From assembly GCA_021324015.1 (NCBI GenBank), contig JAJPJX010000113.1, forward strand, positions 1 to 63,363: 63,363 nt of DNA, given 5' to 3'. This stretch comes from Solibacteraceae bacterium. GTDB lineage: Bacteria > Acidobacteriota > Terriglobia > Bryobacterales > Bryobacteraceae. Made by a program: the position numbers and the translations under genes. The notes below the pieces were generated by a model that saw only the letters and a program-made list of their open reading frames with translations, did not search any database and had not been told where the DNA came from. Below, in pieces: positions 56,255-63,363 of the stretch (position 1 is the stretch's first letter; every line of letters starts with the position of its first letter).

Positions 56255-58367
56255 CTACCGCAGCGCCAGATAAGCAGCGGCCAGCGGCTCTTCTTCGCGG
56301 CGCAAGCCGATCGTCAATTTCCCGGCGGCCTGGGCACCCAAGTAGACTTCCTCCGCTCGACGATAGGCCTTACGTGCATCCTGGAGAAGCACCGTGTTCC
56401 CGAGTGGGGAGCGTAGATTGAGCAGGGTGACGGGGCGCGGGGCCAGCGCGGCCACCAGGTCCGTGAGGTCGTATTCGCCCAGCACGCCGGGAACTACCGA
56501 ATCGAAGATGCGCCGGTGGATCGGTGTACGGGCGATCGATTCATAGGAGACCAGGCCGTCTTCGAGGTACAGGCGGCTGATCCGGGCTTCGAGGATAGCC
56601 GCGTGCAACAGGTCCACGGCGGCGGAGCCTTTGCCGAATGCCGCACAGGATCCGCCGTAGAGCAGGTTCTTTTCCCGCAGCAGGTCCAGGCCGCGCAGAA
56701 TATCGTCCATGCGGATGCCCACGAGCGGACGGCCTACCATCAGAGCCAGCCAGGCTGCCTTGTCCTGCCCAAACCACGGAGTGGAATAGCTGGACCAGTT
56801 CGCCGCGGTCTCGCCGATACCCGAAGGATCCAGCGCCAGCACCGTGTATCCGAGCTGGCCAAGCTGATCTAGGTCGCCGCCGCGCCTGGCCGCGGCGTCT
56901 TTTCCCAACGCATCGACATACACGATGCACTGTTGCCGCGAACGCCCCGCGTCGGGAAGGGCCAGCAGCGCCGGCACCAGCCGTCCGGGTCCGGTTTCGT
57001 AAGTGAGCGGCTCCAGGCGATAGCCCTCGCGGCGAATCTCCTCCCGCTCGCGGATGCGTAGTGGATTGTGCGACGCCTCGTAATGAGTCAGCCGCCGCAC
57101 CGCGTCCACCACGCGGGCCGGAGGTAGCGGCTGGCGCGCCTCCGCGATGGCTGAGAAACGCCGGATGTTCAGGGAACTGGCTGTCTCCCCGCCCAGCCAC
57201 GTGGAGACCTGCCCGGTTGGAGTGACGGAAAGATCCTGCTCGTACTCGGTCTGGAACGCCGGCTCGGGAGAGGGTCCGGGCGGAGCGTCCTGGAGCCAGC
57301 GCTTCATCCATCCGTAAATGGCTTCGCGCGTTGGTTGCGGCGTACCGTGGCCGCCTCCGGTGTGGAACCAGGCGATGCTGTCCTGCGTGCCGAAGAGCGC
57401 ATAGATGCGCCGGGCTTCTTCGAAAGTCCTGCGCGCCCCCGCCAGGGGAAAGAAATCCTCGGTCGTCGAGCAAATCAGGTAAGGCTTGGGCGCGAAGGCT
57501 TCCACCAGGTCAGCATGCGTCACGCCCTCGGCCAACTGGTTCGGGAACTGCTGCTCGGCGTCCTGAGGGCCGGTGCCCTGCAACTGGTCTTCCCAGTCCG
57601 TGATGTAGCAGGAAGGCGCGGCCACTCGGACCCGCTCGTCCAGCGCCGCCAGGTAAGTGGTGAGCGTACCGCCTCCCGAACAGCCCGATACGCCGATTCG
57701 CCGCGCGTCCACTTCGGGCCGCGATTGCAGCAGATCGATGCCGCGCATACCGTCCCATATCATGTAACGCGCAATGCTCTCACCGGCCAACAGGCTCTGG
57801 ATGCCAACCATCTGGTGTTCCATCGTGGTGGAGCCTACTTTCGAATCTTCGAGCGCCGGATCGTAGAAGATCCGCCGCTCTCCCTGGCCCAACGGATCGT
57901 AAGTAAGCACCACGAATCCGCTCTTCACGAGACCCAGCGAAAGGTTCTGATAAAAGGCCCGGTTCTTGGCCGCCAGGCTGTGTCCTACAGGCTGAAGGAC
58001 GGCGGGGTACGGCGGCTTCCCGGTTTGGGGCACATAGAGGTTGGCGGTGACGTAGAACCGGGGCTGGCCTTTCGAAAACGATCTTCTCCACGCGGTAGTC
58101 GCCACGGTCCAGACTCCCGGTGCGCCGTGCGTTCAATGGGGTGCGCTCCGCCGGCAGCCCGCCGATCATTTGCAGCAGCCGGGTACGCACCTGCGCGCGC
58201 CGCTGTTCGAACTGCCCGCAGGTACGGATGGCCGCCACCTCCTGCCTGCGCGCCGCCAACTGGCGGAAAGCGACTTCTCGCAGCCAGGAGATCAGCATCT
58301 GGTGGAGATCCGGTTCGGCGGCGGCGAGCGACATGCCCGAGAGCAGTAACAGCAGGAATCGGCGCAT
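56255..58367 (-). pseudogene. Paralogous esterase with a +1 frameshift
   Basis: The signal peptide and first 80 or so residues (MRRFLLLLLSGMSLAAAEPDLHQ ... SLDRGDYRVEKIVFE, 58367 to about 58072) are in one frame. The rest (KGQPRFYVTANLYVPQTGKPPYPAVLQPVGHS ... to 56255) is in another. The neighbour reads KIIFESQPHFYVTANLYLP here, so one extra base near 58067-58069 (AGGCCAG for AGCCAG) explains it. Without it the gene would be a normal ~700-residue relative. Nucleophile motif SGCSGGGTLTTYL and the second domain remain; in that domain the nucleophile position again lacks a GxSxG. Either a fresh mutation or a sequencing error. Confidence 0.75.
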
Positions 58368-58416
58368 ACGCTATTCAGGATAGTCGCTTTGTGCGGGATA
58401 ATCTGGAGCAACTCCT

Positions 58417-59811
58417 ATGCGAGAGCAACTGAGCCGCGATCTGGCTTACGCGTTTCGCACGGTGGCGAGGAAGCGCGGCTTCGCCGCGATGGTAGTCGTC
58501 ATCCTGGCGCTGGGGATCGGCGCTAATGCCGCGGTGTTCAGTATTCTGGATGCGGTGCTGATCCGCCCTCTCCCGTTCAGAGACGCGCGAAGGTTCATCG
58601 CGGTCTGGGAAAGCGATCCAAAGAAGCTGGAATCCACTGGCATCTGGAACTCCTGGCGGGATTTCCAGTCCTGGCGGCGGGAAAGCCGCACGGTCGAGGG
58701 GTTTGCCGCGTATTGTTGGGCGAGTGCGCATCCCGTTATGTCCGGCCGCGGGCGGACGCGCAGCGTATTCGCGGTGCCCGTGACCCCCAATTTCTTCACG
58801 CTGCTGGGCAGCCGGGCGGCGCTCGGACGCACCTTGGAGCCGCAGGACAAAATGGGCGCCGGGCTGGCTGTGTTGAGCTACGCTTTCTGGCAAACGGAGT
58901 TCGGCGGCGCGCCTGGAGTTCTTGGCAAATCTGTGGTGCTGGATCATCGGGCCTACACCATCATTGGCGTCATGCCCGCCGCGTTCCAGCTCTATCCCAA
59001 ACAGATGGAGCTATGGCGCCCGATGGACCCTGCCGACTCCTACATCCGGGATTCCGATGAACACTCGGTGGTCGTGGTCGGGCGGCTCCAGCCCGGAACC
59101 CGCATTGCCGCCGCGCAGGAGGAGCTAAGCGCCATTCGGGCGAACCTCAACCAGACTGCCCCGGACGGCGTTCCGCAGTACGTTCCTATAGTTCACGGAA
59201 TGCAGGAGGATTTCATCTGGCTCACCGGGCGAAATCTCTCCCGCTCGCTGATCCTGCTGATGGGCGCGGTCGGGATGCTGCTCCTGATCACCTGCTTCAA
59301 TGCCAGCAACCTGCTGCTGGTTCGCGGCGCGGAGAGGCGCAAGGAGTTTGCAATTCGTGCTGCTCTTGGCGCTGGCCGGGCGGGCCTGGTCAGGCAGCAA
59401 GTCACCGAGGCGCTGGTGTTATCCGGGCTCGGCGCGGCACTGGGCGTGGGGCTTGCTGCAGCCGCCGTTCGCGTGTTCGTGAACCTGAACCCGGTGGCAT
59501 TGCCGCCAGGGAATCCGGTGACGCTCAATGCGCGTGTGCTGCTGTTCAGCGCCGTTCTGGCCATCGTCACGACACTGTTCTCTGGGCTCATCCCGGCGTG
59601 GCGCGTGTGCAACACGGATCTAAATGAGGGGCTGAAAGATGCCTCCAAGGGAGAATCCGCTTCGGCGTTAAATTCCCGCAGCACGCGGGTTCTCGCCGTG
59701 CTCGAGAACTATCACCATCCCCGCCATCTCATGCTCAACCTGCTGGCGCTCGACCGTATGATCGCGCGCGGCGGAAAGCCCTCCGGGCTCTTGGAAGGCG
59801 CGCCGGGCTGA
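58417..59811 (+). pseudogene. MacB/FtsX-type ABC permease, truncated with foreign tail
   Basis: 464 residues where the acidobacterial family usually has about 800. The N-terminal helix and MacB periplasmic core domain are intact (RKRGFAAMVVVILALGIGANAAVFSILDAVLIRPLPFRD, VSVTPNFFTLLGSRAALGRTL-like block, TIIGVMPAAFQLYP). The FtsX helices are present to LFSGLIPAWRVCNTDLNEGLKDASKG. After LNSRSTRVLAVLE at about 59705 the expected second half is gone; the sequence NYHHPRHLMLNLLALDRMIARGGKPSG follows, which is not FtsX. In a shifted frame it goes on as ADYAHFPRSSEFRKLLITRALP before a stop near 59872. This looks like a deletion joining two genes. Confidence 0.65.
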
Positions 59812-59892
59812 TTACGCGCACTTCCCGCGGTCTTCGGAATTCAGGAAGCTGCTGATCACTCGGGCGTTGCCGTAAGCATTGTCTCAGCGGTG

Positions 59893-61767
59893 CTATTTGT
59901 TTTTCAGGCGCGCCCTCAATTCCTCGACCGTCAGGGTCAACACCCGCCCGGATAGCCGCCCGTCCCGATACGCCACCGCCTTGACTACGTAAGCATCCCC
60001 GGAAATCGCCACCGGCTCACCCACATACTTTTGCAGGAACCGGTCCGGATTCGTGCCGTCGAGGGTGTAGTAGATGTCCGAGCCGCTCAGTTCCGTGCTC
60101 ATTTTCACCGCCAGGCGTCCCGCGGCATCCAGCACCGGCGCCATCGCCACGTCGTACACCGTGCGCGCGTAATTCACCTCGGCGGCATCCATTCGCTTGA
60201 AATGCGCCCCCACCCGCCGCACAAAATCGTCCCAGTTCCGCGTCGTTTTCGGAGACCAGAGAACCTCCGCCAAAGCCATGCTTCGCGGCCACGTCATGTA
60301 TTCGGCATGCCTCGGATTGGGCACCGATTCGGTCCACAGGTTCCCCTGCCCGCCCAGAATGTACTGCGGCTCCACGCCCTCGGGCACCGGCTCGAACTGA
60401 TAGCACGTGCTCAACAGCAGCCGCCCGAACGTGGAGGGTTCGAGCGTCGGATCCCCCTGATAGTAATCCAGGTAAACGAAATTCGTGGGACTCATGATCA
60501 CTTGGTGCTTCATCTTGGCTGCCGCGATGCCGCCTTCCATTCCGCGCCACGACATCACCGTCGCATTCGGCGCCAGCCCGCCTTCCAGAATCTCGTCCCA
60601 TCCGATCAGCCGCTTGCCCTTCGACTCCAGGATCTTCTCGGCGCGCCGCACGAAGTAGCTCTGCAACTCTTCCGCGTTGTTCAGGTGTTCGTCGGCCATC
60701 CGCCGCTGGCATTTCGGGCAGTTCTTCCAAAATCCCTTGAAACACTCGTCACCGCCGATATGCACATACTGCGAAGGGAACAGCGCTGCGACCGCGGTAA
60801 ACACTTTGTCGATAAACTCGAACGTGCGCTCGTTCCCCGCACAGAAGGAATTGTCCACCTTCTGGTAGAAGTCCGTTCCCGGGTCAACGTGAAACGGGCC
60901 TCCCGTGCAGGACAACTCGGGATAGGATGCCAGCGCCGCCAGGGCGTGTCCGGGCATCTCGACTTCGGGCAGCACGGTAATGAACCGCTCCTTCGCATAC
61001 GCGATCACCTCGCGGATGTCCTCCTGCGTATAGAAGCCGCCCTCGCTCGCTGCTTCGCCATCCCGCGCCGGTTCCCTGCGGCCCCACTTCCCCAGGCGCG
61101 GAACACGCCACGCGCCGGTTTGCGTCAGTTGCGGAAGGCCTTTGATCTCGATCCGCCAGCCGTTATCGTCGGTCAGGTGCCAATGGAAGACGTTCATCTT
61201 GTAGCGCGCCATCTCGTCGATGTACCGCTTGATGAACTCCTTGGGGAAGAAATGCCGGCTCACGTCCAGCATCAGCCCGCGCCAGGCGAACCGGGGCGAA
61301 TCCGTAATCCGGACGCACGGGATGCTCCACCCCGCCTCCTGTCGTCTCTTGGCTTCGATTTCCGGAGGAAGCAACTGAATCAAGGTCTGCACTCCGTAGA
61401 ACAGCCCCGCCGCCGAGGCAGCCTGAATGCGCACGCCGCGCTCGCTCACCTCGAGTTGATAACCTTCCGGATTGGCGGATGCCCGCCCGGACAAGGCCAG
61501 CACAATCTCGCCGCGCCGCAGCGATGGCCGCGTGCCCTCCACCACCCTCCACCGGAAGCCGGTAGGCGGCGCCACCGCGTTCGCCAGGTACGTACCCACC
61601 TGAAGCGCCTCCGGGACACCCGGCGGCACCACGATGCTCACGCCGCCCTGCAGCCGGAACGACCCCGGCCGCATCTCGTACGATGCCGGCTGAGGAATCA
61701 CGTCCAGTGTCGCGGCCCGCGCACCCGCGAGCGCCAGCAAACTGAAGCAAACCACCATCGTCCGCAT
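59893..61767 (-). CDS. Glycoside hydrolase family 20 beta-N-acetylhexosaminidase
   Basis: 624 residues. Signal peptide (MRTMVVCFSLLALAGARA), an N-terminal GH20b domain (VIPQPASYEMRPGSFRLQGGVSIVV) and the catalytic barrel: NVFHWHLTDDNGWRIEIKGLPQL, EVEMPGHALAAL, and HIGGDEC with the Asp-Glu pair that polarises the acetamido group and donates a proton. GWDEILEGGLAPNATVMSWRG is also typical. A C-terminal Fn3-like extension follows. It removes terminal GlcNAc from chitin- or peptidoglycan-derived sugars. A frame open to 62661 is only a shadow of the decarboxylase gene; the ATG at 61767 is the start. Confidence 0.9.
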   Translation of the reverse strand: MRTMVVCFSLLALAGARAATLDVIPQPASYEMRPGSFRLQGGVSIVVPPGVPEALQVGTYLANAVAPPTGFRWRVVEGTRPSLRRGEIVLALSGRASANPEGYQLEVSERGVRIQAASAAGLFYGVQTLIQLLPPEIEAKRRQEAGWSIPCVRITDSPRFAWRGLMLDVSRHFFPKEFIKRYIDEMARYKMNVFHWHLTDDNGWRIEIKGLPQLTQTGAWRVPRLGKWGRREPARDGEAASEGGFYTQEDIREVIAYAKERFITVLPEVEMPGHALAALASYPELSCTGGPFHVDPGTDFYQKVDNSFCAGNERTFEFIDKVFTAVAALFPSQYVHIGGDECFKGFWKNCPKCQRRMADEHLNNAEELQSYFVRRAEKILESKGKRLIGWDEILEGGLAPNATVMSWRGMEGGIAAAKMKHQVIMSPTNFVYLDYYQGDPTLEPSTFGRLLLSTCYQFEPVPEGVEPQYILGGQGNLWTESVPNPRHAEYMTWPRSMALAEVLWSPKTTRNWDDFVRRVGAHFKRMDAAEVNYARTVYDVAMAPVLDAAGRLAVKMSTELSGSDIYYTLDGTNPDRFLQKYVGEPVAISGDAYVVKAVAYRDGRLSGRVLTLTVEELRARLKNK

Positions 61768-61839
61768 ATTCACGACCAGTGTATCTGATTTGTTCGCACG
61801 TCCGATGCCGACCGGCCGCCTGCTAAAATCGGTTCTCCA

Positions 61840-62934
61840 ATGGCTGAAATGCGCTATAAGCCGGAACTCGATGCAGTCCTCGAAGGTCTGTGCGCGCTCT
61901 ACTCGCGCCGCGCGCTGGATCGCATCTTCGCCTCCTTCGAGGTCCCCAGCCCGGCGCTTCAACGCTTCGCCGCGCAATACTCCGAACCCTTCTGCGAGTA
62001 CCCCGACCCGCACCAGCGCATTCGTTTCTGGGACGACCTGCTCTCGGCCCGTGCCGCGCTCGAAGACGATTCCGTCCCGGTCGCCTACCTGAGCGAGTTC
62101 GACCAGGGCTTGTACGGAGGATTGGTGGGCGGCGACGTCCGCTTCATGCCGCATCCGGAAAACGGCTGGATCTCCTCCATGGTTCCCCCGCTTCTCGCGG
62201 CATGGTCCGAGTTTCCCGAACTGCGCGGCTATGACCACACCCTGTGGTTTGACCGCTACCGGCGCCAGTTGGAAATCTTCGTCGAAGGCGCCCGCGGCAA
62301 GTTCGGCGTCAGTCATTTCATCCTGATCGACGGTCTGAACTTTGTCTTTGAGTTGGTCGGTGCCACCCGCACCTACACCAGTCTGTTCGAAGCGCCCGAA
62401 TCCGTTCGCGCCGCCATCGATCTTGCCTTCGAAGTCAACCGTAAGGTTCAGCACACGTTTTTCGAAGCCGTCCCACTCACCGCCGGCGGCACTTGCAGCA
62501 ATATGACGCAGTGGGTCCCCGGACGCGTGATCTCCGAGAGCGTCGATCCGTTTCATATGACCTCGGTCGATTACTTCGAACAATGGGGGCGCGCTCCCGT
62601 CCAGCGCATCTTCGACGAGTTTGACGGCGGCGTGCTGCACCTCCACGGTAATGGCCGCCACCTGCTCGAGGCCGTTGCTTCCCTGCGTGGTCTGAAGGGC
62701 CTCTTCCTCGGTGACGACCGGGGCTATCCACCCGCCTTCGAAATCCTGCCCGAATTTCGCAAGCGCGCGCCCGACCTCCCCTTCGTGCTTCAGGTTCCCC
62801 TAGATGCCTTTCTGGAAGGCATCCGCCGGAATACCCTGACCGGCGGCGTCTTCTACAAGGTGCAGGGCGAAATGAGCGTGGACGACGCCAACCGGCTAGC
62901 CGCGAAAGTCCGGGCGTACAGGACGCTCTCCTGA
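61840..62934 (+). CDS. Uroporphyrinogen-decarboxylase-like protein
   Basis: 364 residues, TIM-barrel of the UroD superfamily. It lacks the HemE N-terminal block (PVWFMRQAGRYLPE), so it is not the haem enzyme. SHFILIDGLNFVFELVGATRTYTSLFEAPESVRAAIDLAFEVN, GGTCSNMTQWVPGRVISESVDPFHMTSVDYFEQWG and HLHGNGRHLLEAVASLRGLKGLFLGDDRG match the large uncharacterised branch that includes corrinoid methyltransferases. No methyltransferase partners are next to it. It is divergent from the GH20 gene (72 bp between starts). Confidence 0.78.
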   Translation: MAEMRYKPELDAVLEGLCALYSRRALDRIFASFEVPSPALQRFAAQYSEPFCEYPDPHQRIRFWDDLLSARAALEDDSVPVAYLSEFDQGLYGGLVGGDVRFMPHPENGWISSMVPPLLAAWSEFPELRGYDHTLWFDRYRRQLEIFVEGARGKFGVSHFILIDGLNFVFELVGATRTYTSLFEAPESVRAAIDLAFEVNRKVQHTFFEAVPLTAGGTCSNMTQWVPGRVISESVDPFHMTSVDYFEQWGRAPVQRIFDEFDGGVLHLHGNGRHLLEAVASLRGLKGLFLGDDRGYPPAFEILPEFRKRAPDLPFVLQVPLDAFLEGIRRNTLTGGVFYKVQGEMSVDDANRLAAKVRAYRTLS

Positions 62935-62938
62935 GCCG

Positions 62939-63363
62939 CTACTGCCCCCGTGCGGCGGCTGGGGCCACATCCGCAGCACTGTCTTGAAGAACGCCCTGCC
63001 GCCCCAGGAACAATTGGCCCGCGATAGACCCCATGGGTGCCGGTACCGTGCCCTCATCCTGCGTCAGCGATGAACGGATCACCGAGCACCCGGCAGGGCT
63101 CCGGCATGACCAGGTTTGTTTGGAATGTCTCGCCGCCGAAAGGCTTGGCGCCGACATCCGCGCATTGACGTTTGCACGTGCCCCCGAAACTGTTCATGTC
63201 CGGACATTCGATTCCGGAAGCGCACGCCGTAGCGGGGCTGAGATCCCGCAATTGCAATAGCTTAGTACATCCATTCGTAAATACAGTGACGTATTGTGAA
63301 GACCCAAACGGTGACGTAATCTGATACTCTTGCATCAGAGGAACCGCGTCTCTGATGCCGAGA
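62939..63363 (-). pseudogene. Cysteine-rich reading frame, frameshifted and probably running off the right edge
   Basis: In one minus-strand frame 63335-63054 reads MQEYQITSPFGSSQYVTVFTNGCTKLLQLRDLSPATACASGIECP and on, with cysteines at NGC, ACASGIEC, GTCKRQC and EPC. It stays open upstream of that Met to the window edge. A second frame, 63157-62939, continues as EGTVPAPMGSIAGQLFLGRQGVLQDSAADVAPAAARGQ. The two could be one exported protein joined by a frameshift near 63060. I do not recognise it. A 9-bp inverted repeat, GCATCAGAG (63332-63340) and CTCTGATGC (63350-63358), covers the first Met. No other gene is visible in the final 430 bp. Confidence 0.3.

Noticed and set aside
61768-62661. 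A 298-residue N-terminal extension of the GH20 enzyme
   Set aside because: It is antisense to the well-supported decarboxylase-like gene, and a proper signal peptide begins at the ATG at 61767.

Overview
The window looks like part of an Acidobacteriota chromosome, probably from the Bryobacter/Solibacter side of the phylum. This is inferred from two ~1160-residue TonB-receptor-like barrels with an N-terminal carboxypeptidase-regulatory domain, a MacB/FtsX-type permease, amidohydrolases with signal peptides, a very GC-rich coding style and frequent GTG/TTG starts. No rRNA, tRNA, CRISPR array, insertion sequence or prophage was seen.

Layout. 1-1.8 kb: the end of a bacterial microcompartment locus (PduS-like flavin/Fe-S protein, PduT-like Fe-S shell protein). 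1.8-5.3: TonB-type receptor. 5.6-9.0: sodium:solute symporter, M20 hydrolase, a 50-residue membrane protein and a secreted cupin. 9-15.5: a large fused Fe-S flavoprotein, a lipoprotein amidohydrolase and a B12-type radical SAM enzyme. 15.8-26.7: a complete urea module, with a porin, UrtABCDE, and urease with accessory proteins UreG, UreF and UreD but no UreE. 26.8-34.8: a cellulose locus with BcsC split into a TPR protein and a separate outer-membrane barrel, then BcsA, a GH8 cellulase and, facing them, BcsB. 34.8-36.4: galactarate dehydratase, 8 bp upstream of bcsB and preceded by two copies of a 17-19 bp palindrome. 36.5-41.6: ankyrin protein, MurB, DUF2461, DUF169 and an APC permease. 41.7-42.9: a stand-alone ClpB-D2-like ATPase. 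42.9-47.3: a second TonB-type receptor and a membrane/zinc-ribbon/cupin fusion. 47.4-50.9: a tight four-gene operon (YbjN-like, PspA, DUF4178, membrane coiled-coil protein) behind a good promoter. 51-52.5: a broken radical SAM gene. 52.8-58.4: an amidohydrolase and two tandem esterase paralogues, one frameshifted. 58.4-63: a truncated FtsX permease, a GH20 hexosaminidase, a uroporphyrinogen-decarboxylase-like protein and a damaged or partial cysteine-rich reading frame.

How the parts work together. The urea module joins outer-membrane entry, high-affinity ABC uptake and hydrolysis to ammonia. The cellulose genes supply synthase, periplasmic subunit, export conduit and trimming hydrolase, with c-di-GMP control through PilZ. 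The YbjN-PspA-DUF4178-coiled-coil operon is the best candidate for a poorly described system, probably in membrane stress. At least three genes (radical SAM, esterase, FtsX) are visibly broken. Either this region is decaying or the assembly carries indel errors; re-reading those sites would decide.
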